DNA of 50,497 nucleotides. Origin: a virus. A program made the position numbers and the translations under genes. The notes below the pieces were generated by a model that ran no database searches, had not been told where the DNA came from, and was given only the letters and a program-made list of their open reading frames with translations. This document shows, in pieces, positions 6,362 through 14,208 of this stretch (position 1 is the stretch's first letter; each line of letters begins with the position of its first letter). The stretch covers positions 64,001 through 114,497 of the IMG/VR virus record IMGVR_UViG_3300019124_000003, one strand, 5' to 3'.

Positions 6362-7525
6362 TCAGTCAGCGGCTACGCAGTCAGAACTGACTGGAACTTT
6401 CGCGCGCTTGGAAGCCGCCTCGGCGGCCGCGTAGGGGTTCTGGATGCGCCAGGTCACGTCGAGGGTCGGCGTGTAGGCCTTCGCCTCCCAGAACGCCCGG
6501 CGCACGACATCAGGAGGAACCTCGTTCGGATCCTTGTCGTAGGGCAGAACCGCGATCCGGACCTTCAGCCCGATCCCGCGCAAGAGTTTTGCCGCGTCGA
6601 GGGCCGCAATCAGGGCTTTGGGCTCGCCGTCCCACATGATCGTGACCTCTTCCAGCCCGTCGGCCTTGAGCTGAAGGAAGCGTCCGAGCTGGTCGTCCCC
6701 GTCGAGCGAGCCGTATGACAAATGCTTGCCGAAGGATCCGACCGGCACCACGTCGCGAAGGGCAACCTCCTCGTCGAGGGCCTTCTTGATGGCGATCACG
6801 TCGAAGGCGCCCTCCCCCATCGCCACGCGCTTCGCGCGCACCGCGTTCTGCCCATTGAGCAGGTAGCGCCCGGTTCCCGGCAGGCCCTTCGGGAAGAGGT
6901 ATTTCTGCTCGGACTCGCCGGTGACATCGCGCCCCTGAAACGTTCTGAGGGATCCGTCGAGGTCGAAGACCGGGATGATCACGCGCCCGTCGAACTTCTG
7001 CCCGCCCGGCGAGCCGTCGTCCTTCGTGAAGCGCCACCATCCTTCGGCACAGAAGCGCAGATGGAAGTATTTGGCGAGCGCCGCATCGACGCCCCGCTTC
7101 TCCAGGTAGATGAGGTTCTGACCCTCGGGCGTCGGCAGCGGAAAGGACAGGGGCAGCTTGACCTCCCCGAACTCGACGGCCGCGGTCGTGGTGCGCTTGG
7201 GACGCCAGCCCTGATCGGACAGCGCCTCGCGCACATGCTTGAAGGTCTCGCGCCAGGCGGCCTTGGAGTTCTCACGCTTGTCGCCGTGAAGATAGGCGTG
7301 GATGAACCCGAGCTTCGAGAAGGTCTCGCCGCACTGGAAGCAGTTGCCCGCGCCGGTCTCGGCGTTGAGATAGACGCGCCATTTCGAGCCGCCGCACTGA
7401 GGGCAGTCCTTGGCGTTGATCTGCCAGCCGTTGACGCCGCGGGAGGTCTTGTAGGCCAGGCTCTCGCGCTCGAACCAGGATTCGAGGTCGAGCTCCTCGG
7501 AGAGCTCCTTCGCGGAAGCGCTCAT
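6362..7525 (-). CDS. DnaG-like DNA primase
   Basis: It synthesises RNA primers for DNA replication. The 387-aa product has an N-terminal zinc finger (C41, C44, C62, C65; CPQCGG and CFQCGE), a central catalytic region, and a TOPRIM domain with the conserved glutamate in MGEGAFDV (E238) and aspartate in TIMWDGEP (D299). It is shorter than bacterial DnaG because no helicase-binding domain is evident. ATG 7525 overlaps the preceding stop (ATGA). The last codons contain a perfect palindrome (6378-6393) of the phage-wide operator family. Confidence 0.88.
   Translation of the reverse strand: MSASAKELSEELDLESWFERESLAYKTSRGVNGWQINAKDCPQCGGSKWRVYLNAETGAGNCFQCGETFSKLGFIHAYLHGDKRENSKAAWRETFKHVREALSDQGWRPKRTTTAAVEFGEVKLPLSFPLPTPEGQNLIYLEKRGVDAALAKYFHLRFCAEGWWRFTKDDGSPGGQKFDGRVIIPVFDLDGSLRTFQGRDVTGESEQKYLFPKGLPGTGRYLLNGQNAVRAKRVAMGEGAFDVIAIKKALDEEVALRDVVPVGSFGKHLSYGSLDGDDQLGRFLQLKADGLEEVTIMWDGEPKALIAALDAAKLLRGIGLKVRIAVLPYDKDPNEVPPDVVRRAFWEAKAYTPTLDVTWRIQNPYAAAEAASKRAKVPVSSDCVAAD
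6377..6394. promoter_or_regulatory. Operator-like palindrome, copy 5 (inside primase gene)
   Basis: GCAGTCA-GAAC-TGACTGG with perfect inner arms CAGTCA/TGACTG. It lies within the 3' coding end of the primase gene, upstream of the WGR gene. Confidence 0.6.
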
Positions 7526-7716
7526 AGCAGGCTCCGCACGATCTCCGTGGAGACGCCATCGCGCGTCTCCCTCACGACGCGCTTGGCGTCGAGAATGCCG
7601 GCATCGACCCAACGCGGCTGATAGGTCACGTCGTCCGTGACCTCGACCTGAAGGATCTGCCGCCCGAAGAAGCTCTGACGAAAGCGGATCCGGCCGGTGC
7701 GAACGAGTTTAGACAT
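7522..7716 (-). CDS. Small hypothetical protein (64 aa)
   Basis: MSKLVRTGRIRFRQSFFGRQ... is basic at the N-terminus and predicted to be beta-rich, with no family recognised. AAGGAG lies 8-13 nt before ATG 7716, which sits inside the end of the preceding membrane-protein gene. Its stop overlaps the primase start. Confidence 0.6.
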   Translation of the reverse strand: MSKLVRTGRIRFRQSFFGRQILQVEVTDDVTYQPRWVDAGILDAKRVVRETRDGVSTEIVRSLL

Positions 7717-7912
7717 TCTTGATCTCCTTCGCCTCGGGACGCTCCCTGCCCTCGGCCAGGATGACCATGAGCAGGAGCACGATGATGCCGATGACATAGT
7801 TGGAGCTCAGGCCGTCGATGCCGAGAAACTTGAGAAAGAACAACTGAAGGCTGATCAATCCGCCGATCACGATGTAGGTCGCGCGGATGACGATGGCGTA
7901 AAGTAGCGACAT
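7709..7912 (-). CDS. Small two-helix membrane protein (67 aa)
   Basis: Hydrophobic segments at about residues 4-30 and 38-54 (YVIGIIVLLLMVILAEG) predict two membrane spans, followed by a short charged tail. It starts 2 nt downstream of the replicative helicase stop, so it is co-transcribed with replication genes. Function unknown. Confidence 0.6.
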   Translation of the reverse strand: MSLLYAIVIRATYIVIGGLISLQLFFLKFLGIDGLSSNYVIGIIVLLLMVILAEGRERPEAKEIKNV

Positions 7913-7914
7913 GG

Positions 7915-9291
7915 CTATACCTCCGAAATGATCTTGGTGAGGAACTTCATCTTCTCCCGGTCCTGCTTGATTAGGAGCGTGACTTCCTTCTGGTTACGCG
8001 ATGCCGCGAAGTAGAGACGCGCCTCGCCTGCGGCTTTTTCTGCCTCGGTCGCGTTGATGGAGATCACCAGGTCCGCGTGGCGAATCTTGTTGAAGTCCTC
8101 GGCCACGTCGGTCATGGTCGCGACCATCTTCTTGGCGCCTTCGCGGTTGGTCTGCGTCGCGGTGAGCAGGGCGCAGTTGTATTCGTGGGCGATGGCGCGC
8201 AGATCGAGATAGATCTGGTTCAGGTTGTGCCGCAGCTCGCCGAGATCGCGCTCCGGGCACATGATGTCGGCGTAGTCCACGATGACCATATCGAAGACGA
8301 TGCCGCGGGTGCGGTAGCGCTCTAAGAGACGCCGGAGCTGGCTGACCTTGAGGGTGCCGGACGCGAAGTCGTGGACGATGAACTTGCCGGCCTTGGCGCG
8401 CAGCTTCAACAGCTCGTCCTTGACCTTCATCGGCGTCGTCTTGAGCGCCTTCATGGCCGTGTCGGACACGTTGGCGTCGGTGCGGTCCACGATGATTTCG
8501 GTCGAGACCTCGCACGAGGCGTAGAGCACGTTATGACCGGCGAGCGACGCGTTCTTGCCGAACTCGCCGAGCGACATGGACTTGCCCGCCTTCGCGGGGC
8601 CCATGAGCACCACGAGCTCCCCGCGCGCCCAGCCGCCGTGATAGAGGTGCTTGTCGAGCTCCGCGTAGCCGGTCGTGATCGCCGTCGAGGACAGAAGACC
8701 GGACGAGATCAGCTTGCGCTTCTCGGTGCGGTCCTCAATCGCCTCCTCGTCCCAGTAGTCGTAGCCCTTGTAGTCGTCCTGGGCGCCGACCAGGTTGGCC
8801 TTCGAGGTCAGCTCCGCGATCTTGGCGAAGTCGCGCTTATGCAGCAGCGCGACCGAATCCATGATCGCCTTCGTCATGGCCTGGTGCCGCGCGAAGGTGG
8901 AGACCTCCTCGATCACGTAGTCGCGGTCGGAGATGTCGGCGCGCAGGATCGGCCCGAGCACCTTCTTGACCTCGCCGACCATATCCTTGCGGATCTTCTT
9001 GTCGTCGAGCGCCTTCTTGAGCAGCGTCGGCAGGAGCTTGGTGTCCGGCGCCTTGCGGAACTTGCGGTAGTAGTCGTTCGCAAGCCGCACGAGGGTCTGA
9101 TGCGCCTCGTTCTCGAAATAGTCCGGGTCCACCAGGCCGTCGCAGCGCTGCGCGAAGGCAGTGTCGCGAAGGGCGAGCGCGACGATCTTCTCCTGGAAGG
9201 CGTCGTCGAACTCGTAGCGGACGGCCTTCTCGGCTTCAGCGGCCGGAGCCGGCGTCTCTTCCGCTTCGACGACCTTGAGGGCTGCCGTCAT
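7915..9291 (-). CDS. DnaB-like replicative helicase
   Basis: This is a hexameric 5'-3' helicase of the RecA fold. In 458 aa, the N-terminal helical domain (about 25-165) resembles DnaB (HQTLVRLANDYYRK). The C-terminal motor starts at STAITTGYAELDKHL and has Walker A GPAKAGKS (231-238), Walker B MVIVDYAD (335-342), and later motifs LLTATQTNREG and RNQKEVTLLIKQDREKMKF. No separate helicase loader was recognised. It sits between the Sm-like gene and the primase, the usual phage helicase-primase grouping. Confidence 0.9.
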   Translation of the reverse strand: MTAALKVVEAEETPAPAAEAEKAVRYEFDDAFQEKIVALALRDTAFAQRCDGLVDPDYFENEAHQTLVRLANDYYRKFRKAPDTKLLPTLLKKALDDKKIRKDMVGEVKKVLGPILRADISDRDYVIEEVSTFARHQAMTKAIMDSVALLHKRDFAKIAELTSKANLVGAQDDYKGYDYWDEEAIEDRTEKRKLISSGLLSSTAITTGYAELDKHLYHGGWARGELVVLMGPAKAGKSMSLGEFGKNASLAGHNVLYASCEVSTEIIVDRTDANVSDTAMKALKTTPMKVKDELLKLRAKAGKFIVHDFASGTLKVSQLRRLLERYRTRGIVFDMVIVDYADIMCPERDLGELRHNLNQIYLDLRAIAHEYNCALLTATQTNREGAKKMVATMTDVAEDFNKIRHADLVISINATEAEKAAGEARLYFAASRNQKEVTLLIKQDREKMKFLTKIISEV

Positions 9292-9294
9292 GGC

Positions 9295-9582
9295 TTACTC
9301 CGCGATCTTGTATCCACGCATGTCCGACTTAAAATAAGTCATTGCTGACTGATCGGAACAGGCAAGCTTCAACGCATACTGGTCGGCGGCGACCAACTCC
9401 CCGGTTTCAACGTCGCCATTCCGAAACTGAATCCGGATCTTCTTACCTACGAGAGCGTCGAGGTCGTGCTGGTGCGACCACTTCTTCGGCCGAACCTTGA
9501 TCGGCCGACGCTCACCCTTGCGCTCGACGACCGGATAGGGCTTGCGATGAGGATCGTGCTTGGCAAAATTCGAAACAGGCAT
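9295..9582 (-). CDS. Sm/Hfq-like small protein (95 aa)
   Basis: The basic N-terminal 40 residues (KPYPVVERKGERRPIKVRPK) are probably disordered. Residues 42-95 fit the five-stranded Sm fold: LVGKKIRIQFRNGDVETGEL then VAADQYALKLA, and the closing AMTYFKSDMRGYKIA, analogous to the YKHAIS strand of Hfq. Sm proteins bind RNA as rings. Similarity is by pattern only, and an SH3-like barrel is an alternative. ATG 9582 is used (GAGAG upstream). An in-frame ATG at 9621 is possible. The 3' end contains operator copy 6. Confidence 0.5.
   Translation of the reverse strand: MPVSNFAKHDPHRKPYPVVERKGERRPIKVRPKKWSHQHDLDALVGKKIRIQFRNGDVETGELVAADQYALKLACSDQSAMTYFKSDMRGYKIAE
9335..9352. promoter_or_regulatory. 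Operator-like palindrome, copy 6 (inside Sm-like gene)
   Basis: TAAGTCA-TTGC-TGACTGA lies in the coding 3' end of the Sm-like gene, upstream of the helicase. On the minus strand its last bases form the -10-like TATTTT. Confidence 0.65.
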
Positions 9583-9644
9583 TGTTGCTCTCTCGTTGTT
9601 CGTGCGATTGATGAATGACATAGCGAGAAGCGAGCGGTTTGCGC

Positions 9645-10343
9645 TCACACGTAAGCTTCGACCGCCTGGCGCATTTCCGCGCCGTAGCGCGTCTCGACCT
9701 TCGCGATCGGAAGCCGCTGATCGCGCACGAAGCGGTTGAGCCATTTCACCCGGTCGGCGCGAATCTCGGCCTGCTTGAACAGGTATTCGTGACAGTCGTT
9801 CTGGGCCGGGGCGCCGACATAAGCCTGGTTGCGATAGCGCTCGTCCTCCGGGAGATAGAGACGTGCGGCCTGCGCCTCCTCCCACTTCTCGACCACGTAT
9901 TCGGTGATCTGGCCTGAATAGAGCTGCGTCGGCCGGGGCAGGTAGTCCCGTCGCCAGCTCGTCGCCTTCTTGATCGCGTGATGGCAGTAGAAGTCATACG
10001 GGCAGCCGATCGCGTCGGCGTGCTGCCTTGCCCGCATGATTCCGGCCAGGGTCGTCTTCGGCACCTTCGGATCGAAGAGGTCCTGACCGGGGAAGCCGCG
10101 CACGTATTCAGAGCGCCCCGTGTCCACGTTCGACGCGAACGCATGTTTATAAGCGTCGCGATAGGCGCTCGCGAAAAGCTGGCTTGCTTCGATGTGGTGC
10201 ATGAAGCGGTAGTCGAACCATTTCGAGCGATAGAGGCTGACCTCGAAGGGCTGCCAATCGCCGCGCAAATGAAGATAGGCGAGGTGTTCGTTCCTCGCCC
10301 ATCCTGCATCCGATTCTCCAAACTGTGCTACGTAATCGGTCAT
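9645..10343 (-). CDS. Hypothetical protein of the replication operon (232 aa)
   Basis: The product (MTDYVAQFGESDAGW...) is rich in aromatic residues and His (FMHHIEASQLF, CPYDFYCHHAIKKA) with no signal or membrane segment. I do not recognise the family. ATG 10343 overlaps the PhoH stop (ATGA), so it is translationally coupled to PhoH. A nucleic-acid role is plausible from neighbours only. Confidence 0.6.
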   Translation of the reverse strand: MTDYVAQFGESDAGWARNEHLAYLHLRGDWQPFEVSLYRSKWFDYRFMHHIEASQLFASAYRDAYKHAFASNVDTGRSEYVRGFPGQDLFDPKVPKTTLAGIMRARQHADAIGCPYDFYCHHAIKKATSWRRDYLPRPTQLYSGQITEYVVEKWEEAQAARLYLPEDERYRNQAYVGAPAQNDCHEYLFKQAEIRADRVKWLNRFVRDQRLPIAKVETRYGAEMRQAVEAYV

Positions 10344-11170
10344 ACTCTCAGGGTCTTCCGCAATCCTGCTGTGTCGTCGTTGTTTTCGACATAGCGAGGC
10401 GCGAGCGGCTCTGCGTTCGGCTTCGAGTAGGCGCGGACGATCTCCTGGCACATGCCCGACCGCACAATGTCTTCTTCAGAGAAGAAGACATTCCCCACAG
10501 ACTTGATGTGCTTGAGGCGATTGACCGCATCCATCAGACCGGACGTGGCCGGGTTCGGCAGGTCGATCTGGGTCGGGTCGCCGTTGATGACGAACTTGGC
10601 GTTCTCGCCGATCCGGGTCAGCAGGAGCTTGAACTGACCGACGGTGGCGTTCTGCATCTCGTCGGCGATGAGCCAGGCGTCCTTGATGGTCGAGCCGCGG
10701 ATGAAGCCCAGCGGCACCGGTTCGATCTTGCCCGACTTGATCAGGTATTCGAGGTGGGTGGAGCCGAAAAACTCCTCCAGGGCGTCGCGGACGGGCCGGA
10801 TATAGGGCTCATACTTCTCCATCAGGTCGCCCGGGAGAAAGCCGAGATCCTCCCCTTCGGCCGCGATGACGGGCCGGGTGACGATGATCCGCTTGATCAG
10901 CCTGGCCTGAAGGGCTTCAGCGGCTCGTATTGCCGGCAACCACGTCTTGCCGGTTCCCGCCGGCCCGATGCCGAAGGTGATCGTGTTGACCCGGATGGAG
11001 TTATCGAGGCGCCGCTGCGCCTCGTTGCGCGGCGTGACCTCGGTTTCCATCGGCGGAGTCGGGGTCTTTCGAACTTCCTCTTCGCGCTGCACCAGACGCA
11101 AAAGCGGCTCGTGGTTCTTGGGCTTGCTAGCCTTGCGGGACTGACGATTGGCGGCGCGGTCCTTAGCCAT
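10340..11170 (-). CDS. PhoH-like P-loop ATPase
   Basis: PhoH proteins are RecA-fold ATPases related to superfamily 1 helicase cores, widespread in phages and with proposed RNA-related roles. The 276-aa product has Walker A GPAGTGKT (69-76), the family motif RPVIAAEGEDLGFLPGDLMEK (99-119), Walker B WLIADEMQN (166-174), and the sensor-like INGDPTQIDLP. The N-terminal 45 residues are basic and probably disordered. A strong operator copy (11218-11235) lies upstream of the start, suggesting its own promoter. Confidence 0.9.
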   Translation of the reverse strand: MAKDRAANRQSRKASKPKNHEPLLRLVQREEEVRKTPTPPMETEVTPRNEAQRRLDNSIRVNTITFGIGPAGTGKTWLPAIRAAEALQARLIKRIIVTRPVIAAEGEDLGFLPGDLMEKYEPYIRPVRDALEEFFGSTHLEYLIKSGKIEPVPLGFIRGSTIKDAWLIADEMQNATVGQFKLLLTRIGENAKFVINGDPTQIDLPNPATSGLMDAVNRLKHIKSVGNVFFSEEDIVRSGMCQEIVRAYSKPNAEPLAPRYVENNDDTAGLRKTLRV

Positions 11171-11217
11171 TGGGGTGCTCCAAAAAGCAGGGTTATGTTA
11201 TTGCCGCCTAGTCTAAA

Positions 11218-11235
11218 TAAGTCAAAAATGACTTA
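11218..11235. promoter_or_regulatory. Operator palindrome, copy 7 (perfect arms)
   Basis: TAAGTCA-AAAA-TGACTTA upstream of the PhoH gene. Both 7-bp arms are perfect. It is one of six fully matching copies. Confidence 0.85.
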
Positions 11236-11255
11236 CCATTCTTGACATTGAAAAA

Positions 11256-12377
11256 TCAGACCAGTCCCCTCTCCTTCCGCAGCAAGTCCAGATACTTAAC
11301 GCCCTGGTGCATGTCCTCGAAGAACATGGTCGTGCCCGCGTCCGGATCGTGCAGCGTCATCGGCACCAGGAAGGGCTGCGAGGGCCGGAAATGCTCGCGC
11401 TTGGCGTAGCCGTCGATGATCTTGTAGGCGCCGAGCTGAATGCCGTGGACGACCTTAGATTCCCCGAGCCAGCGCTTCTCGACCGAGGCATGGCCGGCCT
11501 GGTGGATGTGTCCGCCCCAGATCACGTCCTCCCCTTCCCAGCGCTCGAGGATGTGGACCATGATCGCGTGCATCGGGTTGAAGCGGGAGGAACCCTTATA
11601 CTTGTGGCGTGCCAGGTGCGTGAACTGGGCGCCGTTGGGGCTGGTCAGACGCACGCGCACCTGGTCCGGATCGTAGATGGCCCCTAGCCCGTGATCCTCG
11701 AACAGCTTCTTCATCAGATCGACGCCGCCGGCCTCGGTGGACCAGTCCATGTGATTGCCTGAAATGCCGGCGATCAGCTTCGGCGCCAGGATGGTGACGT
11801 AATACTCGAGGAGGCGCCAGGCATCGGAGTGGCTCATGATGTCCTTGCGGCGCTCGCGCTCGAGGCGGCCCACGATGAAGTTGTCGAGCCAATCGCCGAT
11901 GCCGACGGCGAAGAGTGCCGGGTGATTGGCGATGAACTCTGCATCCTCCAGGGCCCGCGCCAGGTTCGTGCCCAGATTGTTGAGGTGATGATCGGGCAGG
12001 CCGACGACGCCGTAGGGCCCGGGGAACTGCACCTTGAGGTCGATCAGGCTCTTGGCCTGGTGGTATTCGGCGTAGCGGGAGTTGATCTCGGTCGCCCGCT
12101 TGATGAGGTCCTCGATCGGCTCCTCGTAGTCCGGCAGCACGGTCTCGATGGTGCGGTGCTCCTCGCCTGCCGCCTTCACGCCCGGGGACTTGGCCCGACG
12201 GATCAGTTCGATGGTGGAGTCGCCGCGCTCGAAGCGCCGGCGCATCATCGTGGCCGTGTTTCGGGCTGTCTGGTAGCTGATGCCGAGCTCCTTGGCGACA
12301 TCAGCCATGTGCGGGAACCGGGTCGTGTCGTTGTAAACCTCGGCGAAGCGCTCCGGAGTAAACCTTGCTGCTGCCAT
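11256..12377 (-). CDS. HTH-containing metallophosphoesterase
   Basis: The C-terminal 250 residues carry calcineurin-like phosphoesterase motifs in order: GLPDHHLNN (D129/H131, motif I), GIGDWLDN (D162), SGNHMDW (N208/H209), HLARHKYKG and WGGHIHQAGH (final metal histidines). The N-terminal 50 residues contain a helix-turn-helix (HMADVAKELGISYQTARNTA), so a DNA-binding domain is joined to a two-metal phosphatase or nuclease. Substrate is unknown. A DNA nuclease or phosphatase role fits the neighbourhood. Operator copy 8 and a peculiar G-free tract lie upstream. Confidence 0.82.
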   Translation of the reverse strand: MAAARFTPERFAEVYNDTTRFPHMADVAKELGISYQTARNTATMMRRRFERGDSTIELIRRAKSPGVKAAGEEHRTIETVLPDYEEPIEDLIKRATEINSRYAEYHQAKSLIDLKVQFPGPYGVVGLPDHHLNNLGTNLARALEDAEFIANHPALFAVGIGDWLDNFIVGRLERERRKDIMSHSDAWRLLEYYVTILAPKLIAGISGNHMDWSTEAGGVDLMKKLFEDHGLGAIYDPDQVRVRLTSPNGAQFTHLARHKYKGSSRFNPMHAIMVHILERWEGEDVIWGGHIHQAGHASVEKRWLGESKVVHGIQLGAYKIIDGYAKREHFRPSQPFLVPMTLHDPDAGTTMFFEDMHQGVKYLDLLRKERGLV

Positions 12378-12391
12378 CGTGTGCCTTCTGT

Positions 12392-12409
12392 TAAGTCATT
12401 TCTGACTTG
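12392..12409. promoter_or_regulatory. Operator palindrome, copy 8
   Basis: TAAGTCA-TTTC-TGACTTG, 15 nt upstream of the phosphoesterase start. Confidence 0.75.
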
Positions 12410-12422
12410 TTGCGGGTCGCAA

Positions 12423-12500
12423 GCGACGACCGGGACATGCCCAAAGCCGTCGCTCGATTACTATCTACTACTTACTACTATTCTACTTCTCTTCTTTATC
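12423..12500. other. Hairpin plus G-free TACTA-rich tract between holin and phosphoesterase
   Basis: Arms GCGACG (12423-12428) and CGTCGC (12448-12453) flank an inner GGGAC/GCCC pairing. Then 12457-12500 contains no G on the plus strand and four TACTA words. The word CCAAAGCCGTC (12441-12451) recurs beside operator copy 23 near the small terminase (44137-44147), followed there too by an AT-rich TACTA/TAGTA tract. Function unknown. It could be a terminator, upstream promoter element or processing site. Confidence 0.5.
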
Positions 12501-13029
12501 GGGTGAGGCTCCGGACGTTGGACTTCAGTCCGTCGAGGATCTTGTCGATCGATCCAGCCTTCTCGGCCGATCCGCGCGAGGATCCGAAGAAGTAGTTCAG
12601 CACCATGCCGAACGCCGTCGAGAGCGTTCCGAACAGCATCGTCGCCGTGGCTGTCTCGGGCACCGCCTTGAACACCATCAGGCCGGTCAGACCCATGAAG
12701 CCGATCACGACCATGTAGGCGAGAATGACCGGCGCCCAGGCGAGCGCGGAGCCGGCCTGCGCCAGCGTGACCTGGGTCCGGCGCGCGTCCTGCACGTCGG
12801 CGAGCTGGAGCCGGAGCCGCTCGGTCTCGGCCTCGAGGCGGGCCTTGAACTGCTCGGCAAGTGCCGGATCCGTGGACAGCCGGCTCTCGACCTCCTTCGG
12901 GTCGGTGGTGCCCAGGACCTCCGTTGCGATCTGAGCGCCGATGGTCGCGACTTCGACGACCTTGCCGGCGCCGATCAGGTCGGCGATGCCGGGGACGAAT
13001 TTTAAAAGCGCAGGGATCAAGTCGAACAT
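12496..13029 (-). CDS. Holin (3-TM, gene-transfer-agent holin type)
   Basis: Holins form the inner-membrane lesion that releases endolysin. The 177-aa product has an N-terminal hydrophobic stretch (3-30), a charged helix (45-90, DPKEVESRLSTDP...KARLEAETERLRLQ), and two further hydrophobic spans (about 93-122, WAPVILAYMVVIGFMGLTGL, and 126-148). It ends with the motif LNYFFGSSRGSAEK-x2-SI, typical of the 3-TM holin family found in alphaproteobacterial gene transfer agents. It overlaps the endolysin gene by 13 nt. Confidence 0.8.
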   Translation of the reverse strand: MFDLIPALLKFVPGIADLIGAGKVVEVATIGAQIATEVLGTTDPKEVESRLSTDPALAEQFKARLEAETERLRLQLADVQDARRTQVTLAQAGSALAWAPVILAYMVVIGFMGLTGLMVFKAVPETATATMLFGTLSTAFGMVLNYFFGSSRGSAEKAGSIDKILDGLKSNVRSLTR

Positions 13030-13784
13030 GCTGTCGCTCTCTCGTTCGCGAAAGGGAGCGAAGCGCTCCCAGCGTCTTCGGGACGCGATTTAAAAGCGTT
13101 CCGGGCAGCGATCAGGGCAGCGAGATAGAGCATCGCAAGGTTTGCGATCTCTTTTGCCTTGTCGGTGCCGTTGATGATCTTGCGGCCGACGATGAAATCG
13201 GCGAGTTCGTCGCCGTCCACCACGTCGTCGATGGCGCGGTCGAGCGTGTAGCCGGTGAACCAGCCCTCCTCCATGCCGAGAAAGAGGATGACGGGCGCGA
13301 TGTCGGGCCGGTTGGCGTCGTCGGGGTTCTTGACGAGATCGACATCGAAGCCGAGCTCCTGGAGCTTCTTCGTGGCGCGCTCGTAGTTGTCCTTGCCGGT
13401 GAGCTGAACCAGGGTGCGGCCGCGATAGAGCCAGCCGTCGTCCGGGCCGGTATTGCCCATGCGTCCGCCATAGACCTTGTTGGCGAGCGCCCGCGGGTTC
13501 CTGACATAGGGCTTGGCGGAAGCGATCGTCGGGAAGCGGCTCGGCCAGACCGCACGGATGCGCTCGGCCGTGGTGTAGGTGAGGTTCTCCGTGACCGGCT
13601 GCATCGCAGCGCCGGTCTCCCAGTGCGCCGTGGCGAAGCAGTAGGCGAGCTGCGGCAGAGAGGTCCTGTCCGCGACCCTGGCGTGCCCGTCGAGGATCGC
13701 GTTGATGCCGTCAACCTGGCTCTGGGTGAAGCGACCGAACGGGGCCTTGCGCAGGTGGGCAAACAGGGTGTCTCTGTCAAACAT
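13017..13784 (-). CDS. Endolysin, GH19 (chitinase/lysozyme-like) family
   Basis: This enzyme cleaves peptidoglycan glycan strands at lysis. The 255-aa sequence has the GH19 pattern: AHWETGAAMQPVTE with candidate catalytic glutamates E56 and E66, then YGGRMGNTGPDDGWLYRGRT followed by LVQLTGKDNYERA. No signal peptide is evident, so export through the holin is expected. The start codon abuts operator copy 9, whose spacer provides the Shine-Dalgarno AAGGA. Confidence 0.88.
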   Translation of the reverse strand: MFDRDTLFAHLRKAPFGRFTQSQVDGINAILDGHARVADRTSLPQLAYCFATAHWETGAAMQPVTENLTYTTAERIRAVWPSRFPTIASAKPYVRNPRALANKVYGGRMGNTGPDDGWLYRGRTLVQLTGKDNYERATKKLQELGFDVDLVKNPDDANRPDIAPVILFLGMEEGWFTGYTLDRAIDDVVDGDELADFIVGRKIINGTDKAKEIANLAMLYLAALIAARNAFKSRPEDAGSASLPFANERATACST

Positions 13785-13801
13785 AAGTCAGTCCTTACTT
13801 A
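13784..13801. promoter_or_regulatory. Operator-like palindrome, copy 9 (doubles as ribosome site)
   Basis: TAAGTCA-GTCC-TTACTTA. On the minus strand it reads TAAGTAA-GGAC-TGACTTA, and its last A begins the endolysin ATG. The departure from consensus creates AAGGA 7 nt before that ATG. Confidence 0.75.
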
Positions 13802-13804
13802 ACA

Positions 13805-14110
13805 TCACGACCAAAGCTTTGCAACCTTGTCCCAAAGACCGACGACATAGGTGAGCATGGCGCCGAGACCCGCGACCACGAGCCAGCCGCCCTGCGCCTT
13901 GGTAATCAGGGTGTCGAACTTGGTCTGGCTCGACTTGACCGCGGCGACCTCGGTGCGCAGGTCGGAGATGTCCTGCTTGACCTCGGCGCGAAGGCCGTTG
14001 ATGTCCTCCTTCACCTCGGCGCGAAGGCCGGCGAAGTCCTTGGACATGCGATCGAAGCGGTCGAGCAGGACGGCGAGAACGGGATCTTCCACATTGGGAA
14101 CCTGAGACAT
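13805..14110 (-). CDS. Coiled-coil, single-TM lysis-cassette protein
   Basis: The 101-aa product has a heptad-like coiled coil (residues 15-65) with a near-exact tandem repeat GLRAEVKEDI / GLRAEVKQDI / DLRTEVAAV, followed by one membrane span (about 76-94, GWLVVAGLGAMLTYVVGLW). This is the XhlA-like or phage accessory lysis/holin-partner layout. ATG 14110 is chosen because GGAG lies 8 nt upstream. Position before the endolysin supports a lysis role. A spanin or anti-holin is possible. Confidence 0.65.
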   Translation of the reverse strand: MSQVPNVEDPVLAVLLDRFDRMSKDFAGLRAEVKEDINGLRAEVKQDISDLRTEVAAVKSSQTKFDTLITKAQGGWLVVAGLGAMLTYVVGLWDKVAKLWS

Positions 14111-14162
14111 CGGACACTCCATCGGTCAGAGGGGGTATCCTGCTTCTCGAATTCCCTTACGA

Positions 14163-14180
14163 GCAGTCAGGATTGACTTA
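14163..14180. promoter_or_regulatory. Operator-like palindrome, copy 10
   Basis: GCAGTCA-GGAT-TGACTTA upstream of the lysis cassette, directly downstream of the -10-like TAAAAT of a predicted leftward promoter. Confidence 0.75.
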
Positions 14181-14208
14181 TTTTACAAGACCGCGAAAGC
14201 AGCGTCCA
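14180..14208 (-). promoter_or_regulatory. Predicted lysis-cassette promoter
   Basis: On the minus strand TGGACG (14203-14208), 17 bp, TAAAAT (14180-14185). It lies in the 3' end of the upstream gene, with operator copy 10 at the expected start. Confidence 0.45.
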
